From: Enchytraeus crypticus
Taxonomy: Eukaryota; Annelida; Clitellata; Enchytraeida; Enchytraeidae
Assembly: GCA_905160935.1 (NCBI GenBank)
Contig: CAJHZI010000481.1
Span: forward strand, 2,471,001 to 2,535,000
Reading direction: 5' to 3'
DNA: 64,000 nt
In this document: positions 20,950 through 31,219 of the stretch, piece by piece
Layout: each line of letters opens with the position of its first letter
How positions within the stretch are numbered: the first letter of the stretch is position 1
The notes under the pieces: model-generated
Told to the model about the DNA's origin: nothing
The model's database searches: none
What the model saw: the letters and a program-made list of their open reading frames with translations, nothing else
Translations under genes and position numbers: made by a program

Positions 20950-21150
20950 TAAACACATCTAGCGGCATATGCACGTTTGCGACCAGTGGCCATGTCCAAG
21001 GCCGGCTAGGGTTCATAAAGGTCAGCTAGGTTGCTGCGGCCAGTGATGGTCCGCCTTAGGTCAAAGAGGTCTCAATGTCCAGTCGACCGATTTCGCGCTA
21101 GAGTTTGTAGTTCGTTAAGGGGTCAGCAAATGGCTTAAAGGGTCAACGTA
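20950..21150. promoter_or_regulatory. GC-richer island with RGGTCA half-sites
   Basis: Five nuclear-receptor-like hexamers face the same way within about 130 bp: AGGTCA at 21019-21024, AGGTCA-AAG-AGGTCT at 21058-21072 (a DR3 arrangement), GGGTCA at 21120-21125 and GGGTCA at 21140-21145. The island is intronic. Function is inference only. Confidence 0.3.
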
Positions 21151-21194
21151 GCTTCAGGAAATTATAAAAAACGAAATCGATTCGCTGCATAGTA

Positions 21195-21545
21195 TAGTAG
21201 GCAGCAGAATTATACAGAGAAAAAGCAGACAACAGAATTACACATAGAACAACAGACAGCAGGATTACACATATAAGAGCAGATAACTGTATTACACATA
21301 TAAGAGCAGATAACAGAATTATACAGAGAATAGCAGATAAAAGAATTACACATAGAATAGCAGACAACAGGATTACACATAGAATAGCAGACAACAGAAT
21401 TACAAATAGAATAGCAGACAACAGGATTACACATAGAACAACAGATAACAGGATTACACATAGAACAACAGATAACAGGATTACACATAGAACAACAGAT
21501 TAACTGAATTACAAATAGAACAGCAGGCAACAGAACTGTACATAG
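21195..21545. repeat. 27-bp minisatellite, about 13 copies
   Basis: Unit GCAGACAACAGGATTACACA plus TAGAATA, with point variants. The unit is a multiple of three, so several frames stay open by chance. Confidence 0.95.
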
Positions 21546-22225
21546 ACAGACGGTTGCTTGTTAAACGTTGTACTTACTATTCATGGTTGCAACAGTTGCA
21601 GAAAATATAAACACATCTGTTTATTATTTGCAGCATGCATTTTGTAAGACAGGTCTCGAGTTAATAACCAACGAGATTTTTTCTATTCATCGGCATAAAC
21701 TATTAACATTCTGACTATGCCTATTTGTATGAAAATATGGCCAGTTTATAGTAGGCAAGTTAAGGCTTGCCTACTATAAAACTCGTCAAATTAATACAGC
21801 GTCGTGTTTGGATAAATTAAAGTTTGTTTTGCTTGAAATGTAAGATGAGATATTCAAAGCAGTCAGCATAATTTTCTTTTGAATATAAATATTAAAGATT
21901 TTGGAAAACTACTCAAATTCCTAATTGCAGTGTTTTCATAGTCACTTAAGAAATTGTCATTTCTTTTGAATAACTGCTTCAACAGAGATATATGATTACA
22001 TTTTTAGGATTTTATTTATTTAATTGATCGAGTGTGCGCTCCCAAGGAGCGACATACGTTTCCTCGTCCATCAGTCTAGAATAGATAGACACGAACAGAT
22101 AGACACAAACTGTCCTAGTTCATCTTGGAAGAAAAGCTTTTGCAAGATTTTAATTTAAAATCATCTATTCCTCTCACACTCTCTTGAGTGTTCAACCGAA
22201 TGCAGACCAATTTTCATTTTAGATA
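21546..22225. other. Intron with a perfect hairpin
   Basis: TTATAGTAGGCAAG at 21746-21759 pairs with 21766-21779 around a 6-base loop. Otherwise AT-rich and unassigned. Confidence 0.6.
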
Positions 22226-22226
22226 A

Positions 22227-22227
<1 letters not shown>

Positions 22228-22297
<70 letters not shown>

Positions 22298-22380
22298 CCT
22301 ATATGTAATGTATATATATATATGTTTTATATATACATGTACATACATGTGTATATATATACATGTATATATATTAATAT
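22228..22380. repeat. (TA)n with TATG/TACA decay
   Basis: About 34 uninterrupted TA units to 22295, then interrupted TATATG/TACATG words. Confidence 0.95.
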
Positions 22381-22739
22381 TATATGATAGCATTCCTGAA
22401 TACTTTCATCCATCAATCTTCATTAAATTGTTTTTTATTAAATTCTGTTCATTTTTCCATTAATCAATTCAGCTATCCCTTCATCCATTCATTCAACCAT
22501 TAATTAATTCATTATCCACATGTCATCTACATATTTTACTAGCGGTTTATAGCATATCGATCTGTTTCTCGATTGTCCTATCATTCTATTCTATGATACC
22601 ACAGTGTAAGTTTCTCACTACTGGCTTCTTATTCAACAGCCGCTCGGCCAGTTTAATTAATTTCAATCCGGTTTGAATCCCGTTCCACACGCAATCCCTC
22701 TTCGCTCGTTGTGATACAGCAACCCTCTGCACCCCAATG

Positions 22740-23135
22740 CGTCAGAAACCTTCCATACCCCTAACCCTCAGCCACGAAGTCATACTAGGGTTTGGTAGGG
22801 TGCACTACCCAATTCTTCTTCTCTTCTCTTGCCGTGCCTCTTCCAAGCCTGTGCGGTCATGGTCAAATTCCTCCATATGTCTCTGTTCATTGTGCTCTAA
22901 TCATCTCTGTTTCAGTTAACTGCATCCATTTGCTAAGACTCTTAATAAACGTCATTCGTTGTCGACCCTTGCATCTTTTTCCTTCTATTATTCCTGTCAC
23001 TACGGTATTTTCAATTATTTTGTTCCGCATATAGTGTCCGAAAAATTTCATCTGTTGTCGTCGTATTCGGTTCAAAAGGTTGACATTCTGACATTCTGAA
23101 TAAACAAGTTGACATTCTTTGTAAAACATCTTCAA
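22740..23135 (-). mobile_element. 3' end of a second LINE lineage
   Basis: On the minus strand it reads LLNRIRRQQMKFFGHYMRNK then TGIIEGKRCKGRQRMTFIKS and LSKWMQLTETEMI. This is the common C-terminal module after reverse transcriptase in many LINEs (R-x-x-x-x-F-GH-x-x-R, then EGKR.RGRQR). It differs clearly from the LINE family at 33185. The 3' side runs to a TTCTTCTTCTC-type repeat near 22820. Confidence 0.78.
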
Positions 23136-23496
23136 CTACCCAATTAGAATTTTTTAAATGCTATTTTTATTTTCCTAAATGTAGGGACTTAGTACTAATT
23201 TTACTTAAATTGATTAGGGTATATTGTATCAGCCCTCCCCTCTCTTAAAGTTGTTGAAATATAGAATGCGGGCCGTTTCTTCCAATATTCCTCATCTCGG
23301 TTCCATTCATTCCGCTCAGGGTATTCACTCAGTCTCAACAGGACAAGGCTTTTGTCTTGATTGAACGCCGAGAGCGAAGAACAATTTTGCATATTTCTCC
23401 ACATCTGGGAGCGGAATAAAATTCTCAAGTGATATTTTCTATGTCTTACTGAAATATTCTTTTCATGCGTTAATTCTACTTTGTATTAATTGCAAA

Positions 23497-23583
23497 GATA
23501 GGCTAAAGATAGGCCAAAGACAGGCTACAGATTGGCTAGAGATAGACTAAAGATAGGATAAAGATAGGCTAACGATAGGCTAG
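23497..23583. repeat. 11-bp minisatellite, 8 copies
   Basis: Unit GATAGGCTAAA with substitutions in most copies. Confidence 0.92.
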
Positions 23584-23649
23584 ATATTATTAAGCTGACA
23601 CGAATGGCATAATGACATAACAAATTTAAGCTAGAGCTTTATGAGTACA

Positions 23650-23710
23650 GTGTGCTCTTAAAAATTCAGGTTCGACTCTCAGCCGAACTCTTTCTGACAG
23701 CATTCATTGC
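23650..23710 (+). mobile_element. Possible tRNA-like SINE remnant
   Basis: CAGGTTCGACTCTCAGCCG is a B-box-like core (GGTTCGANTC). No A box or family match was secured. Confidence 0.3.
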
Positions 23711-23766
23711 AAGTGGGACGAAAGTATACTTTACTACAGGTAAGTTTTTATTTGAGCATGCTAGCT

Positions 23767-23940
23767 GTTACTTTCGTTAGTGTCAAAACTGGTACATTCG
23801 TTCAATGTTAAAACTGTTACATTCGTTCAGTGTTAAAACTGTTACTTTCGTTCAGTGCTAAAACTGTTACTTTCGTTCAGTGCTAAAACTGTTACTTTCA
23901 TTCAGTGTTAAAACTGTTACTTTCGTTCAATGTTAAAATT
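23767..23940. repeat. 25-bp minisatellite, 7 copies
   Basis: Unit GTTACTTTCGTTCAGTGTTA plus AAACT. The middle copies are almost identical; the edge copies are more changed. It lies about 180 bp downstream, on the gene strand, of the Ig exon donor at 24122. Confidence 0.95.
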
Positions 23941-24122
23941 AATCAGAACCACAGAACACAGAATCACAAATGAACACAAATTAGTAAAAAACAAATTGAA
24001 CACAAATCAGAACACAGGATGAAAAACGTTGCAAATTGGTGCATCAGCTGCTTGCAGTACACGAAGAATAGAATGACCAGAAAAGATAAGAAATTTACAT
24101 CTTAAATTAATAAAATAGTAAC

Positions 24123-24238
24123 CTTTTTCCAGGCTATTACAGGTTTTGGATCGTCTTCAGCCATGCAGGGCATTGTTACCATGTCCCCTTCTAATCTCTG
24201 GTAGACTGGGAATGGTCTGAGAGTAAATCTTGGTGGAT
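24123..24238 (-). CDS. Exon: first half of Ig domain
   Basis: The minus strand reads 38 codons beginning PPRFTLRPFPVYQRLEGD and continuing MVTMPCMAEDDPKPVIAWKK. The Cys of strand B and the Trp of strand C have the usual Ig spacing, with the DPKP turn between them. The acceptor is AG at 24240-24239, preceded by a T-rich run; two bases (AT) complete a codon begun in the upstream exon, so the incoming phase is 1. The donor is GT at 24122-24121 after AAAAAG, phase 0. The partner half, with the second Cys, is the exon at 13525-13675, more than 10 kb away. The upstream exon was not identified. Confidence 0.85.
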
Positions 24239-24889
24239 CTGTAGGACGTAAAATACAGAAAATACAAGATATTACGCCACGCTATTTCTATTGCTATACT
24301 TCCACTTGCATAAAGCTAATAGTTGTCGTCTATGGGTTTGATATTGTTAGAAGCAGACTAATGTAAAAGTATCAATAATTAAATAATCAACTCTTCCGGT
24401 ATTCGGCTTCAGACCTCTTTGTTTTAAATTGCTTCCTGACTCTGTAATGTTATGTTATGCTATAAAGTTATTTGTATAACTTATTAGATTAGACTGGATT
24501 TACGCCTGTTTTATAGTCCATGGAGTCAATTTGAGACATGTGTATGGTTTAAAGACATCGCATAAATAGAACAAGTTCTTTTTTTAATTTTATGAACGAT
24601 CTAAGTTTAATCTATGAATTAATTAATATATAAATTAGTTATATCTATTTTGTAACTAATAACTAATATTAGTTAAACTACTCTGCCATTTACGGAATGT
24701 ACTAAGGAAGAGTAGAAGCAAACATAACAAATTGAGAATTCTTGTTTAGAATAGTTAGAAATTGAGGACAAAGAACCGGTCTTCGAAAGCATTACTAAAA
24801 TGAATTTTGACAGCATATCATAGAAGTGAGCTAGAATGTCTATTACTACGACTTAAAAAGTACTTCTCAAATTCATGATAAGGGAAATA
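24239..24889. other. Upstream intron, nothing recognised
   Basis: AT-rich sequence upstream, on the gene strand, of the first recognised Ig exon. Confidence 0.5.
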
Positions 24890-24902
24890 AAAAGAAGACA
24901 AT

Positions 24903-25265
24903 CATCATCGCCATTATCATCTTTAGTTAAAAGGAAGACAATCATCGTCACCACCATCACCATCATTATCATTACCATCATCTTCCCTCTAATCCCAGTT
25001 TAACTAGTGTCGGGATAAGAATAGACATTCTCCAATCCTTTCTGTCCCATACTACATCATCAGTCAATCCCATATTTTCCATTCATTTTAGAAAATTTTG
25101 TAGAAAATTTCTGGATCCAGGGCGTTTACCAACAGAACGCCCTTTCTGATGCTGATTTGGATCTTGGTGCTTTAGTCGCCTTCTACGACACGTGCAGTCA
25201 CCGGCTGGTCTATTCTTCAAACAACTCGAATACAATACAGAGAACCCGGACACAGCACGGGGAAT
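24903..25265 (-). mobile_element. Full-length SINE-D with 13-bp target duplication
   Basis: The head complement ends at 25263 (CGGACACAGCACGGGG) and the ATC-repeat tail lies at the low-coordinate side. AAAAGAAGACAAT is present at both borders, 24890-24902 and 25266-25278, which is a target-site duplication and proves retroposition. Internal motifs include TTTAGTCGCCTTCTACGACA and GGGATAAGAATAGACATTCT. Confidence 0.9.
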
Positions 25266-25278
25266 AAAAGAAGACAAT

Positions 25279-26277
25279 AATGTTAATAAGCTTGTATTTA
25301 ATGTAGATTACAAATCAATTAAGTAATGCACCATGATTTTAGTAAATTGAAATGAGCAGACAAATAAAACACTAGCAAAATCAATAACTTCCTCAAAATT
25401 CCACAAAGACAAAAGGCTAACGCATAGGCACATTTTAATTTAGAGAAGTCTAGTCCCAGTTTCTGCGAAAATGTAATTACAAGATGCATTGTGGGTTCTA
25501 ATAAAAAATTATAAAGTAAAAATTTGGGGGAGAATTCCGCTATCGCTCTCGAAAACTGAGAGGAATTAAGGGCATCCATGGATAAAAAAGTAATAAAACC
25601 CCTGATAAATAGAAATGGTTGAGGCATGGGCTGATATAACCACAGGCGCGAATTATCATTAAAATTATTCAAAATTTCAGCTTTTAGCTCCCTCTTGCTC
25701 CGGGATCTTGTCCAAACCGATCAATTGAAGTAATCACGGTTTTCTATTAAACTAAATGCCCCGTGGCTCAGCTACGGTTCCTCCATTTACTTAATTAATT
25801 TCCGGCAAAAGGTTTTTCGAGCGATCGTTGAGATATTACAACAAAGCGCTTGCCTAACCTAACATGCGAGGTAAGCACAGAAACAATAAATAGTAGCACG
25901 CCAGATAAAGAGTCTTGTAGAGGTGTCGATTAATATTTGAAAATATAAATTTTTGAACTAATTAAGTATTATAATTTTAAAAGTGTAAATCTATTCACCA
26001 TTTTAAGTCCCGGCGATCGAATAATAGATCAACAGCAAATTGCAATTGAAGGATTAGGCGACTAAGCAAGAACTGAGAAAAGCAAAGGTAATCCATTTCG
26101 AAAACGATTCCGATCACAAGTAAGGAGCTACTTTAGAAGTTACCTCTAATGAGATAATGCATTGTGATCCATTGTCAATTGAAAAAAAATTGATATTTGG
26201 ATTAGTCCTTCTGGATTCTAAAGCTTGAAAAATAAAGATTACATACAACACCTTTACCCTACCATTTGGCAGAACAC
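25279..26277. other. AT-rich stretch, nothing recognised
   Basis: A 117-codon minus-strand open frame at 25319-25672 has no recognisable motif and AT-driven composition, so it is not called. Confidence 0.5.

Positions 26278-26335
<58 letters not shown>
26278..26335. repeat. (AC)n(AT)n microsatellite
   Basis: About 22 AC units followed by AT units. Confidence 0.97.
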
Positions 26336-27648
26336 ATGTATATATGCACTGTACAATGTACGTATATTAGTATGTAAACATACATGTTTAGAAATCCACA
26401 AGTATTTGTTCTATAAAGCCATGTTGAAGTATAGAAATATTAACAATAACAAATCATTGTTCGCCCTTTTTGCTCGTATGTAGATCTGCAATTCAACGAA
26501 TTGATCAATTGGTCAAAGCTGAATTATGAGCGAACAATTGATACATTGCATGTAAAATTGGTCATCTTGAGATAGCCGTAAACCTCTCTACTGCTTTATC
26601 GGTGTTGGTCAACTTTCAATGGCACTTGCAGTTTTCAGTAACTTCAATTCCACGTGGTCCTAATTCCACTCGAAGATGAATTAAATAATGTAGAAAATGT
26701 ATTCTGCCGCATATTTAAGATTTTTTTTTATAACACACGGCTCTGTGAATGTCATGGTTCTGTAATTAATTTGCTGCTAATCTTGAGCACAGTTCTTTTG
26801 GGAAAAGCTCATCCAACGGATACTCTGCATCATTAGTAGGAAGATCGATTCACCTAACAATCAGTAAGCCGCCAATATTATAGCCTAAGGGAAAGTTCCC
26901 TTACTTTCGAATTTACTTTAAAAATAGGCTTCGGTTTCTTGTCTTTAACTGAGTCCAATTAGAAAATCTTAAGTTGGTCTTAGAATTAAAGTTAATTATT
27001 TCAGAGGTTCAACAAACACGAATTAAACCAAACATTAAGGATATTTTATAGATGTTGCGTATTCTTATTAATGCACTACATCATTTATTGATCATTTATT
27101 GGCGCTATCAACAGCCTGAGCACAACTAGTCAATCTCTCCACAAGCTAGAATAGTTTAAGATTGAAATGCCTGGCCCAAGTCATAAATTCTTTCACAGAA
27201 TACACTTCAGTTAATACTCTATTAATCTGTAAAGATGTGTAGTTCATAAATTCTAATCACCCACTTCAAGCCTACATCATCAGCTTAGTCTGTGCGCTTG
27301 ATTGATTGACAGTTTGTTGGGTTGATTGATGGATTGATTGATTTGTCGTTTGATTGATTGATTTGTTGACGCAATCATTGCTTTTATTTAGGATGACTTC
27401 AGGAAATTTGCTAGTGGTGCGGCGCCTTATCTGCATGAAGTCAACAGGAAGAGTTAAAGTCAATAACGTCATTATCGAGTTACCTTCGTTCACTGCGGCA
27501 TTATAGCGCTGCAGCTGCAGCTGATGTCTAAGTATATAACAACTACTTCAATGCATACGAGTACATCTAGCAACGGCATCATATATATATTTATCCTGGC
27601 TCGCCCGCCAATGACATCACTTTCTAGTGAGGAAAATGACGTTAACAT

Positions 27649-27658
<10 letters not shown>
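26336..27658. other. AT-rich stretch, nothing recognised
   Basis: A patch of GATTGATT-type low complexity at 27298-27362. No gene or repeat family is recognised. Confidence 0.5.

Positions 27659-27696
<38 letters not shown>
27659..27696. repeat. (TA)n microsatellite
   Basis: Abuts the left end of the mariner-like element. Confidence 0.95.
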
Positions 27697-27699
<3 letters not shown>

Positions 27700-28639
27700 G
27701 GTGAGTAAAAATAAGATTACACCTGCAAAAAGTTTGAATATCTCTGGCTATTGTTAATATTTTCCAATAAAACTTTTATCAATTACTAAAGGACTAATTT
27801 ATGATTGGGTGGCCAATTTTTATCCATTTTAGTACATAGATTGGCCAGTTATGCAAGTTTCAGCAGAGCACCCCCCAGTTTTTAATGTACTGTAAATATA
27901 AATCATATGTATTTTTATTTTTATTTTGGCCCTGAAAAGGGCCGTTGTAGTGGTTCAGAAAGAACAATTTGTATCTGCTAGCATTGCTGACTATTCGATA
28001 TGCTTTCCTCCCGCTGTTACGCAGGACTGCAGTCGCTTTCGGAAAGTTAGGACAGCCTTTTTGATTCCAGCTTGGGGCAGTCTCTCCCAAATTGATGGTA
28101 GGTACCACTTCCTGCAGTTCTGTCTTGTTTTTAGGCTTCGACTGGTGTTTCTGATAGAGATTCAGCATGGTTCCCCAGACATAGTAATCCAGAGGATTTA
28201 GATCGAGAAAGTTTGGAGGCCATTCATTCTTCTTAAATCCGAGTTTCTCTCGCTGGTCCATTCCAGTGAATGACGAGATGCATGAGCCGGAGCACCATTC
28301 TGCTGAAAGATGAAGCCATTTGGTAGAAGAGCATGGCAATCATCAAACAGCTCCGGAAGCAAAGAATTGGCGTAATACTGAGAATTCACCTTTACCTTCT
28401 CGTCAATAAAGTGCAATCTGCCCTTACCGTTGTAGCAAACGCTATTTTTAGGTAAAAATGGGGGTTGCTCTGCTGAAACTTGCATAACTGGCCAATCTAT
28501 GTACCAAAGTGAACGAAAGTTGGCCACCCCATCATAAATTAGTCCTTTGGTAATTGGTAAAAGTTTTATTGAAAAATATTTACAATAGCCTGATATATTC
28601 AAACTCTTTGCAGGTGTAATCATTTTTTTACTCACCCTG
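27697..28639 (-). mobile_element. Internally deleted mariner-like element, long inverted repeats
   Basis: 943 bp from CAGGGTGAGTAAAA to its complement, with TA at both borders (27695-27696, 28640-28641). The inverted repeats are about 190 bp with roughly 85-90% match by eye. The interior codes for only the C-terminal part of a transposase on the minus strand. (TA)n runs flank both sides. It is non-autonomous. Confidence 0.9.
27935..28465 (-). pseudogene. Broken mariner-like transposase remnant
   Basis: On the minus strand: KGRLHFIDEKVKVNSQYYAN, then FIFQQNGAPAH and, in another frame, NEWPPNFLDLNPLDYYVWG. The DNA-binding domain and the first catalytic Asp are gone. The second Asp is Asn (QQN for QQD), and a frameshift lies between it and the third Asp region. 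The family usually reads QQDGAPAH and NSPDLNPLDY. Relatives of this type also have 37 residues between the last two acids. Confidence 0.85.
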
Positions 28640-28655
28640 TATATATATATATGCA

Positions 28656-28722
<67 letters not shown>
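28640..28722. repeat. (TA)n microsatellite
   Basis: TA units right of the mariner-like element, interrupted by TGCAG, then TATG words to 28745. Confidence 0.95.
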
Positions 28723-28734
<12 letters not shown>

Positions 28735-28745
28735 CATGCATATAC

Positions 28746-29304
28746 GTGTACATGTAGGCCTATATATAAATAGGTCTACTGATAATAGTAGTAAAAATAT
28801 AATAATAGTAAAAAGGAACTTAGCAAAGCAAAGTAAGTAAATAAATAAATAATGCTTATTTAATTAAAGAATAGATAAAAGAATGATAGTAATCCAATGA
28901 TTCTTCATATTAGCTATATTCAAAGTCTCTCTTTGGATTTAAATTATCAGTTGCACAGAGAAACATGGACATCATCTGAGGTTGGAATGGAATGTGGAAG
29001 GATATGTGAGCACAATATTCTGCAAGAATTTTGAGGAGAAATCGAGCGAGGAACTAATATGTTATGCATAATTCATGCGTTACTCCGTGATGATCAGAAC
29101 TGAAGAATTCTGCTTAGGCTCCATCCAATAGTCGCTACGACAAAGTAGAGAATATTTACTGAATATTTATAGAATACTTACTGAATATTTTCTTCCAAAA
29201 ATATTTTATAACTGACCTGAGGCCCGTGTTGATTGCAGTTCCCTAAAAACTAAGTGAAATAAAAATTGTACAGTATTTCTCTTTCTCCAGTGTTCCGTCA
29301 ATTG
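28746..29304. other. Unassigned AT-rich stretch
   Basis: No exon or repeat family recognised. Confidence 0.45.
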
Positions 29305-29520
29305 GCAGGTTCAAGATACGTATTCCTACTTACACACTACTTTCAAGCTTCATAAAGAGCATTTAGTCCATTAACGAGGTAATCTCTTAAAAATGCTATG
29401 ATTGTTCTCATCTTAAGATAGCTTATATCGTAGGAATAATGTTGCTTATGAGGTAGATTCCTTCGAAATTAGAAACTGATATCATTTCAGCTAAAATAGT
29501 AGTAGGCTAATTTGCAACAA
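29305..29520 (-). mobile_element. SINE-C 3' half, old
   Basis: Complement of the SINE-C body: CATAAAGAGCATTTAGTCCA, TTAACGAGGTAATCTCTTA. Diverged from 60371-60743. Confidence 0.6.
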
Positions 29521-29861
29521 TGTTTGTTGCATCTTCCTAGGAAGAAGAAATAGACATTCAATTTTTCTTATTATTTACTTCTTTCAATAGAATTCAAAGA
29601 AAAGAACAGTATGATTTCTCGTTTTCTAGTGGATGATTTTCCTCAAGAGTCGCTAGAAAACGCCAACTAGCAAAAACTGCTATCTCCACATATTTTATAC
29701 CCTGACTTACAAATTAGCATTTTAACTTTTTTGCAATTCGAATTGGCTAACATTTGAAATAGTTGAAAAAAACTAAAATAAATGCAAAAGTTAAAAATTT
29801 TCACTTATACATTTTTATAGGACTAACTCTTGTATCAAATAATTAACAGTCAAAGAGGCAT

Positions 29862-30003
29862 GGGACTAAGCCGATGTCATGTTGGCAAGTTGTTCGACAG
29901 CGGTTCAGTAGGTATCGGGTTCAAATTTAGTGCTCTACCCGTTACTGACATGCTATTCTAGAAGGAAACTCACAATAAATTTGGCTTAGGGCGTAAATGT
30001 AGA
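29862..30003 (+). mobile_element. SINE-A copy
   Basis: GCCGATGTCATGTTGGCAAG, GTTCGACAGCGG, CGGGTTCAAATTTAGTGC (B box), CCCGTTACTGACATG and GGAAACTCACAATAAATTTG at the tail. Confidence 0.72.
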
Positions 30004-31077
30004 GAACGTAAGAAATAGCATTAAATTCCACGGCTTTCTTAACAGTCTGGATGAAGTGAAAGTAAGAACTAAACGTAAAGGAAACCGAACCGTAGTACTC
30101 TAGGCTAGATGTCGTTCTGTATGGATGAAATGTACAATATCACATGGGCCTCTCGACGAATTCTTCAGGCACTTTCCTACTTAATTTAGGACAACCAGAA
30201 TTGCCAGCAGCATTTTGTCGGCATTACGAGGATATATAGAAATGGATAGCGCTTTAGTGTTTGCATACATTTCTCCTAATAAAGCAAGCAACGCAACTCG
30301 GTCCGTCTGAGGCCTTCACTGCTTCGTAACACGGCAGTAATTTCGTTGATTTTAAGATTATTTCAGCTAAAGTATAACGAGTCACATTTTCCTGTATCAA
30401 AATTTGACAATAGAGTGACATAGCATTGATTAGGTAGTTCTCAAATTCGGTTAAGGTTAGTTTGCAAAAGTTCTGAATTAGAAATTGCAATTTTAAAATG
30501 GTTTCACAAATATGAAGCTGCAGAATTGTATAGGAGCAGTTTTAAACATCCGGTCGTGTATTGCACATTTTAGCATAGTTCCGTAAGTGTAGACCACTAA
30601 GAAGTTTGCTTTGATACTGAATAAAATCAGTCGGATAATGGTAGCGGATTCGATTGCTTTTTCTGCGAGCATACTGTAAGAAAGATTTCAACAAGATATG
30701 CATCTATGCTAGTAATGCATTAATTAAACATAAAGCCAAATTTAACGTCAATTTCCTGTTCGATAGCTTGTAAGTGACTGGGCGAGCACTGGATTTGTAC
30801 ACTGATTTGTTCACTGCGCCTACTATCGAATAGTTTTAGTTATATTGAATAATTACACCGTAGAGGTATCTTCTGTAATTATACCTACTGTTGTTTGTTT
30901 AGCAACTAAAAAACAACTTTTGTAACTTTCTTTGAAACTTAGAGAACTTAATTTATTAGAAACGTAAGATAAGTTGTAAATTTCAAACAAATCATAAATA
31001 TAATAGATATAAAAAATCACATCAGAACTTGGTTTAGTACTTATGAAATAAATAAAATATATCAGTAATAAAGAGAA
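30004..31077. other. Unassigned, with a SINE-A tail remnant
   Basis: 30735-30830 holds a diverged minus-strand SINE-A tail (TTAACGTCAATTTCCTGTTC, GTGACTGGGCGAGCAC). Nothing else is recognised. Confidence 0.5.
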
Positions 31078-31219
31078 CAATCTGACAGACATGGAAAACA
31101 ATCTGACAGACATGGAAAACAATCTGACAGACATGGAAAACAATCTGACAGACATGGAAAACAATCTGACAGACATGGAAAACAATCTGACAGACATGGA
31201 AAACAATCTGACAGACATG
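31078..31219. repeat. 21-bp minisatellite, 7 near-identical copies
   Basis: Unit CAATCTGACAGACATGGAAA plus A. The copies are essentially identical, which suggests recent expansion. The unit is a multiple of three, giving a repetitive SMSVRLF frame on the minus strand that is not a gene. Confidence 0.97.

Larger units (their letters stand above)
233..24238 (-). other. 3' part of an Ig/FN3 transmembrane protein gene, Turtle/IGSF9-like
   Basis: Eight exons on the minus strand (24123-24238, 13525-13675, 11163-11286, 9197-9381, 7731-7769, 6347-6475, 5511-5768, 233-438) join in frame at GT-AG borders into about 402 residues. Order: Ig domain, FN3, acidic Ser/Thr/Pro linker, FN3, transmembrane helix, short cytoplasmic tail. 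The last Ig followed directly by FN3 with PYNLT at its start, and PDNATSVTVYNLLP in the second half of that FN3, resemble Turtle/Borderless/IGSF9 proteins, cell-surface homophilic adhesion molecules of neurons. The total of 1208 nt plus one split base is an exact number of codons. The signal peptide and upstream Ig domains are missing because the 5' exons were not found. The Ig-FN3 membrane class is secure; the Turtle assignment is inference from motif memory, and other Ig-FN3 receptors remain possible. Confidence 0.8.

Noticed and set aside
25319-25672. 117-codon minus-strand frame
   Set aside because: AT-driven composition, no motif, no splice context fitting the Ig/FN3 gene.
31078-31219. 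CRISPR-like regular array
   Set aside because: There are no unique spacers; it is a plain tandem repeat in animal DNA.
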